From assembly GCA_016782825.1 (NCBI GenBank), contig JADHXT010000259.1:1-5516 (forward strand): a DNA stretch of 5,516 nt, in the 5' to 3' direction. Every line of letters begins with the position of its first letter. Position 1 is the stretch's first letter. Positions 1-5,492 of the stretch are shown one piece after another. Source of the DNA: Candidatus Brocadiia bacterium. GTDB lineage: Bacteria; Planctomycetota; PUPC01; DSUN01. Under the pieces are notes generated by a model. The model had not been told where the DNA came from. It ran no database searches and worked only from the letters and a program-made list of their open reading frames with translations. The position numbers and the translations under genes are program-made.

Positions 1-1504
1 GAAGCAAGACGGCCATCCGCACGCGCGGAGACCCGCGAACCCTGAGGCGACCCATCCCCATCTTTCGCTTCAGTCCGCTGTTGACACTCTCGCCGCCTCC
101 GCGGATGGCGTAGTTGTCCCGAAAGGCGTCCGTGGCCTGCTCCGCTCGGCGGGCGGCGAGCCGACGTTGCTTGGCGGTGTGCCGGAGCACAATTCGCCCG
201 TGCACGTTCCTGACGGGGCACTGCGAGGCGAAGTCACAGCCGTGACACTCCGACGGCCGCATCACGGTGGTGGTCACCCCTGTGGCCGCGTCGTGGGCCG
301 AGGAGACCGGCTCGCATCCATTGGGGCAACGCTCGACGGTCTCGCTCGCCTCGTCGATCACGAAGTCGTCCACCGTCAGGGCATCGGGGTCCTGCTTCGA
401 TGTCCCAGAGACTGGGCTTTGGAGGTCCACTCCACGTTCGGCGGCGAGGGTGACGTTCTCGTCGCTGCCGTAGTGGGTGTCGGAATACATGGCCTCAGGC
501 AGACGCCCGTGGGCCTCCAGTTGGTCCAGCATCGGCTCGAGGGCATCCTGGTCCGGCCGGTCCGCCGGCTCAGGGATCACGCCGGTGATCAACTGGACGT
601 CGTTGTCTTCGCCACACGTCTCGGCGAGCTGAGCCTGATGGCCCGGGCCTTTGTGCCCGTCATAGGCCGCGTCGGGGTCCGAGGGATTCTGCATCACGCT
701 CCCGCCAGGCTTGTCCTTGAGCGCCACCCGCTCTTCGACCACGTCGCATTGCTCCTCGAGGATCCGCTTCATCGCCTTATAGCTCGACCGGCTCGCCACC
801 GCCTCTTCCCCTGCGAACTGGCTGACCAACGCCAGCAGGTCCTCCGCCACCGTCTGGCGCAGCGCCCGTCGTTGCCCTTTGAAGTCGGCGAAGAGCTTCC
901 CCTGCGACGGGGCGTAGCGGGAACGCAACGCCTCGGGCAGCGCGTCGTAGAGACCATGGTGGTGTCGCTTCAGTTGGGTGAGGAACCGCTTGATCGACAC
1001 CCCCATCAGCTTCGTGCGGCCGAAGGTGGCCATGTCCGAAAAGACGTGCGTCGAGTCGAGCCGCTGGCGCGACACATCGAGCTCCAAGGTCTCCACCAGC
1101 GCCGAGGTCACCCGATGGAACACCTCGGCGGCCAAGTCATCCTCGACGAACAGCTTCGTATAGCGCTCGACGGTCGCGTGCGACAGGCTCGCCTCCATCG
1201 GATTCACGTTCAGGGCGTACTGCCAGGCCGCGTCGGTAAGGTAGCGCCTCACCGTCTCCTCGATGCCCAGGTTGAAGAACCCCTTGAGGAAGATCACCCC
1301 GGCCATCCCGTAGAGCTCCTTGGTCGGGCAGCCCAGGGAGGGATGGAAGTGCCTGCCAAGCTTGCCTGCCGGCATCAGGTGGAGCATCTGGGCACGGAAA
1401 AGCCCCGGCCAGTCGCCCCGCAGCACCTTGAGCGTCATGGGCGAGAACATCGAGTCGGCGGGGTCGAACAGGTCCGTTTGTCGGGGGTCAACGGCGTATC
1501 GCAT
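1..1504 (-). CDS. IS1182-type DDE transposase, C-terminus cut by the window edge
   Basis: Reading the minus strand from the ATG at 1504 gives 501 uninterrupted codons to the left edge, so the gene is partial at its 3' end. Residues about 50-120 look like the N-terminal transposase domain of IS5/IS1182 elements (DUF772/InsH N). Residues about 145-500 look like the DDE_Tnp_1_6 catalytic domain. Visible motifs are LDSTHV with D150, YDGHKGPGHQ at 281-290, YSDTHYG with D342, a cysteine cluster (C393, C397, C420, C423, C429), and Y465-x2-R468-x3-E472-x6-K479, which exactly fits the Y-R-E-K signature. All three catalytic acids are therefore present. Family proteins end a few tens of residues after this motif, so little should be missing. 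A GAGGA at 1519-1515 lies 10 nt before the ATG, and an in-frame TAA lies upstream near 1539. The protein would cut and rejoin DNA at the element's ends. Long plus-strand reading frames here are its antisense shadow. Confidence 0.9.
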   Translation of the reverse strand, partial: MRYAVDPRQTDLFDPADSMFSPMTLKVLRGDWPGLFRAQMLHLMPAGKLGRHFHPSLGCPTKELYGMAGVIFLKGFFNLGIEETVRRYLTDAAWQYALNVNPMEASLSHATVERYTKLFVEDDLAAEVFHRVTSALVETLELDVSRQRLDSTHVFSDMATFGRTKLMGVSIKRFLTQLKRHHHGLYDALPEALRSRYAPSQGKLFADFKGQRRALRQTVAEDLLALVSQFAGEEAVASRSSYKAMKRILEEQCDVVEERVALKDKPGGSVMQNPSDPDAAYDGHKGPGHQAQLAETCGEDNDVQLITGVIPEPADRPDQDALEPMLDQLEAHGRLPEAMYSDTHYGSDENVTLAAERGVDLQSPVSGTSKQDPDALTVDDFVIDEASETVERCPNGCEPVSSAHDAATGVTTTVMRPSECHGCDFASQCPVRNVHGRIVLRHTAKQRRLAARRAEQATDAFRDNYAIRGGGESVNSGLKRKMGMGRLRVRGSPRVRMAVLL

Positions 1505-1548
1505 CTTGGGGCTATCCTCAATGCTGGCAACAGGTTACGACGTTCGCC

Positions 1549-1577
1549 ATTCTACCGCGCCCCGACCGAGAATGCAA
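1549..1577 (-). promoter_or_regulatory. Candidate promoter of the minus-strand transposase
   Basis: On the minus strand TTGCAT (1577-1572) is followed by a 17-bp spacer and TAGAAT (1554-1549), a 5/6 match to the sigma-70 -10 consensus with a 3/6 match at -35. Transcription would start near 1542, about 38 nt before the ATG at 1504. Spacing and position fit well, but this is a motif match only, and promoter consensus in this lineage is uncertain. Confidence 0.45.
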
Positions 1578-1595
1578 GCGAACAACAATGGTAAA

Positions 1596-1620
1596 TCCAT
1601 AACTATCCAGCTCTTATGGA
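1596..1620. repeat. 7-bp inverted repeat in an AT-rich spot near the IS end
   Basis: TCCATAA at 1596-1602 and its exact reverse complement TTATGGA at 1614-1620 are separated by 11 nt. The stretch is much more AT-rich than its surroundings and lies between the transposase promoter and the second transposase fragment. It could be part of the insertion sequence end or a transposase binding site. Chance is also possible at this length. Confidence 0.35.
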
Positions 1621-1671
1621 GAGCAATCACCGAGGTCGTCTCGTCTGGCATTCCTGAGGGAGGCGTCCACA

Positions 1672-2238
1672 ATGGGTGTGAAATGTTGGCTCTCCCACCA
1701 GACCATCCATCGGATCGTCGAGGAGGCGTCGGCGCGGGCCCGGCGGGCCTTCGAGGGCCACTTCGCCGGGGTGGGCGAGGTGGCGGCGGCGGACGAGGTG
1801 TTCCTCGGGCACCGGCCGCTGCTGTTAATGGTCGAGCCACTGAGCCTGCTGATCAGCGGTGCCGTGCTGGCCGAGAGGCGCCGGGCCGAGGACTGGGAGC
1901 CGGTCTTCGCGGCGATGGAGGCCCTCGAGCGGGTGGTAGCCGACCGCGGTCAGGGGATCGCCGCAGGGGCGAAGGCGGCCGGGGTCGAGAGGGGAGCGGA
2001 CCTGTGGCACTTGCTCGCTCGTGGGTGTCGGCGGTTGGGGAGCTTCGAGACGGCGTGCTACCGAAAGCTCGAATCGGCCTATGCCGATGGTTCCAAGGCG
2101 AAGGCGTGGGCTGCCCGAGCAGCAGTGCCCCAGGCTGCCGTGGACTTGCTCACCCCTGGTCGCGAGACTATAATCGCGGGAGCGGAGGGCCGGCACAGAA
2201 ACGATGGCTGGCGCCTGCCGCGCAGCCGCGCGGAGTGA
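1672..2238 (+). pseudogene. Internal fragment of a second DDE transposase
   Basis: This 188-residue frame resembles the central part of a family of large DDE transposases common in planctomycetes and other environmental bacteria. It has a helical WLSHQTIHRIVEEASARARR segment (residues 6-25), then AAADEVFLGHRPLLLMVEP with the first expected acid in DEVF (about residue 42), then the VVADRGQGI block with the second acid (about residue 90). A helical region follows to about residue 155. The usual N-terminal DNA-binding part and the C-terminal region with the last catalytic Glu are absent, so it should be inactive. Homology seems to fade near 2140, where a promoter-like element begins, and the last 30 or so residues look like read-through into flanking DNA. 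GGGAGG at 1658-1663 lies 8 nt before the ATG, so translation is possible. The family assignment is from memory of motif patterns; the transposase origin is likely, the exact family less so. Confidence 0.65.
2146..2174 (+). promoter_or_regulatory. Candidate promoter for the exported sugar-enzyme genes
   Basis: TTGCTC (2146-2151), a 17-bp spacer, and a perfect TATAAT (2169-2174) form a sigma-70-like promoter about 100 bp before the epimerase start at 2274. The start of transcription would fall near 2181, giving a leader of roughly 90 nt. The -10 box overlaps a short inverted repeat, CGCGA (2161-2165) and TCGCG (2174-2178), which could be an operator. The element lies inside the degraded tail of the transposase fragment. 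The motif match is seen directly; activity is inference. Confidence 0.5.
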
Positions 2239-2260
2239 TGCCGTATTGGCCATCCATGGA

Positions 2261-2266
2261 AGGAGG
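2261..2266 (+). promoter_or_regulatory. Shine-Dalgarno of the epimerase gene
   Basis: AGGAGG ends 7 nt before the ATG at 2274. It fixes the start there rather than at the in-frame ATG at 2256, whose codons overlap the Shine-Dalgarno, or at the far upstream start of the open frame near 1320. Confidence 0.85.
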
Positions 2267-2273
2267 CGTGCCC

Positions 2274-3242
2274 ATGACAGGTCCCGATCTCTCGCGGCGT
2301 GGTTTCCTCGGCAAGGGGGCGCTGGCGGTGGGGGCAGGGGGCCTGGCCGGTTGCTCCAGGCTCATGCCGCAGAAGAGCGCCGCCAAGCCCATGAACGTGA
2401 AGTACGGCCTCAACCTGCTCCTCTACACGCCCACCTTCTCGAAGGACCGCGTGGACCTGGTGAAGAAAGTGGCGGAAATGGGCTTCGAGGGCGTGGAGGT
2501 CCCCTTCAACGACCTGAGCGTCCTCGATGCCAAGGCCACGCGCCATGCCCTCGAATCCTGCAAGATGGGCATGACCGCCTGCTGCGTGATGATGCCCGGC
2601 ACCAGCCTGTGCAGCACGAAGGCCGAGGAGCGCAACGCCGGCGTCGAGCGGATCAAGAAGATGGTGGACATCACAGCGGAAATGGGCGGTGACACCGTGG
2701 CTGGGCCCATCTACACGCCCGTCGGCCAGCTCACGGGCAAGGCGCGCACCGCCGACGAATGGAAGTGGTGCCGCGACGGCTTCCGGGCTGCTTCCGAGCA
2801 CGCCGAGAAGGCGAAGATCGACCTCGCCATCGAGCCGCTCAACCGCTTCGAGACCTATGTGCTCAACACGGTGGGCGATGCCACGAAGCTGTGCCAGGAA
2901 GTGAACCATCCACGCCTGAAGGTGCAGGCCGACACCTTCCACGGCAACATCGAGGAGAAGGACACGGCGGCGGCCATCCGCGCGTGCGGACCCTTCCTCG
3001 GGCACTTCCACGCGTCCGAGAGCGATCGCGGGGTGCCTGGCACGGGCCAGGTGCGCTGGGGTGAGGTCTTCGCCGCATTGCACGACATTGGCTACGATCG
3101 CTGGGTGACCATCGAGAGCTTTGCGACGGGGATCGTGGACCTGTGCGCCGCCGCGTGCATCTGGCGGCCCATCTACGACGACCCCGACAAGCTGGCGACC
3201 GACGGTCTGGCGTTCCTCAAGGCGTGCGCACGGCGCGCGTGA
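2274..3242 (+). CDS. Tat-exported lipoprotein, ketose 3-epimerase (D-tagatose/D-psicose 3-epimerase family)
   Basis: The product has 322 residues and an AP_endonuc_2/xylose-isomerase-like TIM barrel at about 43-318. The N-terminus is a twin-arginine signal (SRRGFLG, residues 7-13) with a hydrophobic stretch and a lipobox LAGC, so C27 would be lipidated and the enzyme anchored outside the cytoplasm. The active site matches the D-tagatose/D-psicose 3-epimerase family: metal ligands E187 (in IEPLNRFE), D220 (DTFHGNIEE), H246 (GHFHASE) and E281 (IESF), and substrate residues E193, H223 and R252 at the same spacings as in that family. Such enzymes invert C3 of free ketoses with Mn2+ or Co2+. Known members are mostly cytoplasmic, so the export signal is unusual. 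Exported relatives of this fold also occur in 3-keto-glycoside clusters, where they may act as lyases or isomerases, so the true substrate is open. It is followed after 37 bp by the reductase-like gene, probably in one operon. Confidence 0.88.
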   Translation: MTGPDLSRRGFLGKGALAVGAGGLAGCSRLMPQKSAAKPMNVKYGLNLLLYTPTFSKDRVDLVKKVAEMGFEGVEVPFNDLSVLDAKATRHALESCKMGMTACCVMMPGTSLCSTKAEERNAGVERIKKMVDITAEMGGDTVAGPIYTPVGQLTGKARTADEWKWCRDGFRAASEHAEKAKIDLAIEPLNRFETYVLNTVGDATKLCQEVNHPRLKVQADTFHGNIEEKDTAAAIRACGPFLGHFHASESDRGVPGTGQVRWGEVFAALHDIGYDRWVTIESFATGIVDLCAAACIWRPIYDDPDKLATDGLAFLKACARRA

Positions 3243-3265
3243 ACTGACCGACCCCTCCATTCAGC

Positions 3266-3272
3266 AAGGAGG
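3266..3272 (+). promoter_or_regulatory. Shine-Dalgarno of the aldo/keto-reductase-like gene
   Basis: AAGGAGG lies 7 nt before the ATG at 3280. It supports this start over the upstream extension of the frame, which would run into the epimerase gene, and the resulting N-terminus begins with a Tat signal. Confidence 0.85.
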
Positions 3273-3279
3273 CGAGCTC

Positions 3280-4350
3280 ATGGCAGACGAGGACATCACG
3301 AGGCGACGGTTCATCGCCGAAGGCGCCGTGGCCGCGGGAGCCGGGCTTGCCGCTGGCTCCGCGCTCGCGGTGAACGAGAAGACGCCGCCACCGAAAGACA
3401 AAGTCCTGAGCTATGACGAGCGCATGGAGTACCGCCGCTGCGGCAGGACAGAGCTCTGGGCCTCCGCCATCAGCCTCGGCGGCCACTGGAAGCGCTGCCC
3501 CTTCCGCGGCGCCGACTTCCAGAAGAACCGCACCGAGATCATCGCCAAGTGCCTGGACAGCGGCATCAACTACGTGGACGCCTGCTGCGAAGGCGAGATC
3601 TCCGCCTACGCGAAGGCCCTCGAGGCTCTCGGCCGGCGCAAGGACATGATCTTCGGCTTCTCCTCGTGCAGCCGCGAGGTGCGCAATCCCAAGTATCGCA
3701 CGAAGAAGGCCCTCCTCGAAGTGCTCGACGACCTGATGAAGAAGGCCAAGCTGGACGTGGTGGACATCTGGCGCATCACCTGCCACGAGCCCGGCGGCCT
3801 GCACACCTACAACACGGCGTGCGAGGTCGCGGCCGCCGGCGAAGCGGCCGTCAAGAGCGGCAAGGTGCGCTTCTTCGGCATCTCCAGCCACGACAGGCGC
3901 TGGCACAGCTTCATGGTCCGCGAGTTCCCCATCATCTCCGTCATCCTCTTCCCCTACACGGCGAAGAGCAAGGAAAAGCCGAAGGACAGCGTCTTCGACA
4001 TCGTTCGCAAGCACGACGTCGGAGTGTTCGGCATCAAGCCCTTCGCCTCGAACTCCATCTTCAAGGGCTCGAGCGCGCCGGACGACCCGCGCCGCGAGGA
4101 GGACGACAAGGCGGCCCGCATGGCCCTGCGCTACATCCTGTGCAACGATGCCATCACCGCGCCCATTCCCGGCCTCATCTTCCCACACCACGTGGACAAC
4201 TGCCTGAAGGCCATTGAGGAGCGGCGGAAGGAGGACCTGGCGGCTCGACCGGCCATCCTTGACAGCCCCGAGCTGGCGGCGCTGACCGCCGACATGTTCG
4301 ACCGGCTCCCCGCCGACTACGAGTGGCTGCGCGACTGGGAGTGGGTGTGA
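3280..4350 (+). CDS. Tat-exported aldo/keto-reductase-fold protein with a non-canonical active site
   Basis: The product has 356 residues. A twin-arginine motif (TRRRF, residues 7-11) is followed by an Ala/Gly-rich segment and a likely cleavage site after ALA (residues 28-30). The rest follows the aldo/keto reductase barrel: YRRCGRTEL near 51, ISLGG near 64, GINYVDACCEGE at 95-106, KVRFFGISSHD at 195-205, GVFGIKPF at 248-255, and the cofactor-loop-like APIPGLIFPHHVDNCLKAIE near 294-313. Of the Asp-Tyr-Lys-His tetrad only D100 is clear. The Tyr position is occupied by the CCEGE stretch, the Lys position by Ser (about 128), and the His position by Thr167, with a displaced H169 in TCHEP. It may therefore not be a standard NAD(P)H-dependent reductase, and free NAD(P)H is not expected in the periplasm. 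It also has ten cysteines. It lies 37 bp after the epimerase gene, probably co-transcribed. The fold is well supported; the activity is unknown. Confidence 0.8.
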   Translation: MADEDITRRRFIAEGAVAAGAGLAAGSALAVNEKTPPPKDKVLSYDERMEYRRCGRTELWASAISLGGHWKRCPFRGADFQKNRTEIIAKCLDSGINYVDACCEGEISAYAKALEALGRRKDMIFGFSSCSREVRNPKYRTKKALLEVLDDLMKKAKLDVVDIWRITCHEPGGLHTYNTACEVAAAGEAAVKSGKVRFFGISSHDRRWHSFMVREFPIISVILFPYTAKSKEKPKDSVFDIVRKHDVGVFGIKPFASNSIFKGSSAPDDPRREEDDKAARMALRYILCNDAITAPIPGLIFPHHVDNCLKAIEERRKEDLAARPAILDSPELAALTADMFDRLPADYEWLRDWEWV

Positions 4351-4359
4351 GGGCGCGGG

Positions 4360-4377
4360 CGGGACGTCTCCGTCCCG
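4360..4377 (+). terminator. Compact hairpin just after the reductase-like gene
   Basis: CGGGACG (4360-4366) and CGTCCCG (4371-4377) pair perfectly over 7 bp around a TCTC loop, 9 bp after the stop codon. There is no T-tract, so it is not a classic intrinsic terminator. It could attenuate transcription, protect the upstream message, or be one copy of a dispersed palindrome. Confidence 0.4.
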
Positions 4378-4399
4378 AGTCTTCGCTAAGCTCGCAGCT

Positions 4400-4449
4400 C
4401 ACGGAGCACACAACGGGCGACGGTCCCAGCGGCCGTCGCCCTCTCCGTG
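4400..4449 (+). promoter_or_regulatory. Nested two-stem RNA structure upstream of the cytochrome gene
   Basis: An outer stem CACGGAG (4400-4406) pairs with CTCCGTG (4443-4449). Inside it GGGCGACGG (4415-4423) pairs perfectly with CCGTCGCCC (4433-4441) around a 9-nt loop. The internal loop is 8 nt on one side and 1 nt on the other. The structure ends 1 nt before the Shine-Dalgarno at 4451. Sixteen nested pairs in a 110-bp gap suggest a leader element affecting translation or mRNA processing. No known riboswitch class is recognised. Confidence 0.5.
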
Positions 4450-4450
4450 C

Positions 4451-4456
4451 AGGAGG
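4451..4456 (+). promoter_or_regulatory. Shine-Dalgarno of the DUF1080-cytochrome gene
   Basis: AGGAGG lies only 4 nt before the ATG at 4461, directly after the nested hairpin. It favours this start over the in-frame ATG at 4494, which has no comparable site and would remove the charged n-region of the signal peptide. Confidence 0.75.
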
Positions 4457-4460
4457 GCCG

Positions 4461-5378
4461 ATGAGGCGCGAAGGAAAGGACTGGGAACGCAGGATGGCCA
4501 TCGCGGCCGTCCTCGCCGTCGGCGGCATGTTGTTCGCCGCGGCGCACCCAGGGCAGGGCAAGCCGTTCACCCCGGGCAAGGACGGCTGGCTCACGCTCTT
4601 CGACGGCTCCGACGTGGCGAAGTGGCAGAAGAGCAAGGACGCCAGCTGGGCGCTGAAGGATGGCACCCTCGTCGGCACCAAGGGCGAGATGGTGAGCCAC
4701 TGGCACTGGACGGACTTCGAGCTCGCGGGCGAGTTCCGCGGCGCGGGCAGCCTGCGCTTCCGCGTGTCCCTTGCCCCCATGCCCGACCAGGCGGGTTACG
4801 TCCTGGGCCTGGCCGACGGCAGCATCCGCACGGCCGACGGCCGCGTAGTGGCCAGGGGCAAGCACCCGGCGTCCGACGCGTGGCGCTCCGTGCGCCTTCT
4901 TGTATCCAAGGGCAAGTTCACCGTGGACTTCGACGGCAAGACGGTGGCCGAGGGCGGCGACAACACCTATCCCGCCATGGGCTACCTGGCCCTCGTGGCC
5001 GACGGCAGGCCCTTCCAGGCGCGCCGCCTTCGCATCCGCCCGCTGAACCGCGAGAAGCACGAGAACATCCCCGCGCCCAACTCCGCCTGCTATGTGTGCC
5101 ACGCCAACTTCGACGGCGAGCCCATCTCCAAGGTACACCTCAAGGAAGAAGTCCCGTGCGCCAAGTGCCACGGCCCGTCCCTCGCCCACCGCTCCGACGA
5201 GGACAACGTGACGACCCCGGACGTGATGTTCACCCGCGCCGAGGTCGATGCTGCGTGCTTGGAGTGTCACAAGCGCCACAAAAGAGAGAAGAATCGGAAA
5301 GACGGCCGGGGGCCGGGCCGTCCGCCGGACGATGCCACCTGCACCGACTGCCATGGGAACCACAAAGGAAGGAACTAG
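4461..5378 (+). CDS. Secreted DUF1080 (3-keto-disaccharide-hydrolase-like) domain fused to a tetrahaem cytochrome c domain
   Basis: The product has 305 residues. Residues 1-11 are charged and 12-28 hydrophobic, ending in FAAAHP, a Sec-type signal peptide. Residues about 42-194 have the DUF1080/3-keto-disaccharide hydrolase pattern: GWLTLFDGSDVAKW, then WALKDGTLVG, DFELAGEFR, a WRSVRLLVSKGKFTVDFDGK strand pair, and a closing RRLRIRPL strand. The C-terminus has four haem-c motifs: CYVCH (210-214), CAKCH (233-237), CLECH (266-270) and CTDCH (294-298). Five further histidines in this part (H200, H227, H243, H273, H301) could serve as distal ligands. The linker between haems 3 and 4 is very basic and Gly/Pro-rich. 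DUF1080 proteins include hydrolases of 3-keto-glycosides and also poorly characterised carbohydrate-binding-like members, so hydrolysis is not certain here. The haem domain implies electron transfer outside the cytoplasm. The gene is third in the run, 110 bp after the reductase-like gene, and may have its own leader control. Confidence 0.85.
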   Translation: MRREGKDWERRMAIAAVLAVGGMLFAAAHPGQGKPFTPGKDGWLTLFDGSDVAKWQKSKDASWALKDGTLVGTKGEMVSHWHWTDFELAGEFRGAGSLRFRVSLAPMPDQAGYVLGLADGSIRTADGRVVARGKHPASDAWRSVRLLVSKGKFTVDFDGKTVAEGGDNTYPAMGYLALVADGRPFQARRLRIRPLNREKHENIPAPNSACYVCHANFDGEPISKVHLKEEVPCAKCHGPSLAHRSDEDNVTTPDVMFTRAEVDAACLECHKRHKREKNRKDGRGPGRPPDDATCTDCHGNHKGRN

Positions 5379-5419
5379 GCCCAGATCAAGCGCGTTGCTC
5401 TGTCCGAATGCTCCGGCCC

Positions 5420-5440
5420 CCACCGACCTCGTGTCGGTGG
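5420..5440 (+). terminator. Hairpin after the cytochrome gene
   Basis: CCACCGAC (5420-5427) pairs perfectly with GTCGGTGG (5433-5440) around a 5-nt loop, about 41 bp after the stop codon. No T-run follows, so factor-independent termination is uncertain. It could be a 3' stabilising stem. Confidence 0.4.
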
Positions 5441-5492
5441 AGCCAGGGATTGGCAACTACCAGATGGCCCCGCAGCCACCCCCCTCCCCGCC

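Larger units (their letters stand above)
1..1620 (-). mobile_element. Insertion sequence of the IS1182 group, one end outside the window
   Basis: The transposase gene and its upstream flank imply an insertion element whose transposase-start end lies to the right, between about 1550 and 1670. The exact boundary cannot be fixed, because the opposite terminal inverted repeat is outside the window. A locally AT-rich stretch near 1580-1620 with a 7-bp inverted repeat is the best candidate for the end. The next recognisable sequence is another transposase fragment starting at about 1672. The element may be intact, since the visible coding part shows no stop or frameshift. Confidence 0.45.

Noticed and set aside
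167..1594. A 475-codon open frame on the plus strand
   Set aside because: It lies opposite the minus-strand transposase, has no recognisable domain, and its composition (rich in His, Arg, Gly, Val) is typical of an antisense shadow in high-GC DNA. The minus strand carries a full set of DDE motifs.
1320..2273. The 5' extension of the epimerase frame (640 codons in all)
   Set aside because: The upstream part is low-complexity Gly/Arg/Pro sequence overlapping both transposases. A good Shine-Dalgarno and a Tat lipoprotein signal begin the real gene at 2274.
2079..3260. A 393-codon minus-strand frame, and a similar 324-codon frame at 3217-4191
   Set aside because: Both are antisense to well-supported genes with conserved active-site motifs, and their translations are His/Val/Ala/Gly-rich without domains.
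3121..3279. The 5' extension of the aldo/keto-reductase frame
   Set aside because: It overlaps the end of the epimerase gene in another frame. The AAGGAGG at 3266 and the Tat signal place the start at 3280.
4386..5456. A 356-codon minus-strand frame
   Set aside because: It is antisense to the DUF1080-cytochrome gene, whose signal peptide and four CXXCH motifs make it the real gene.
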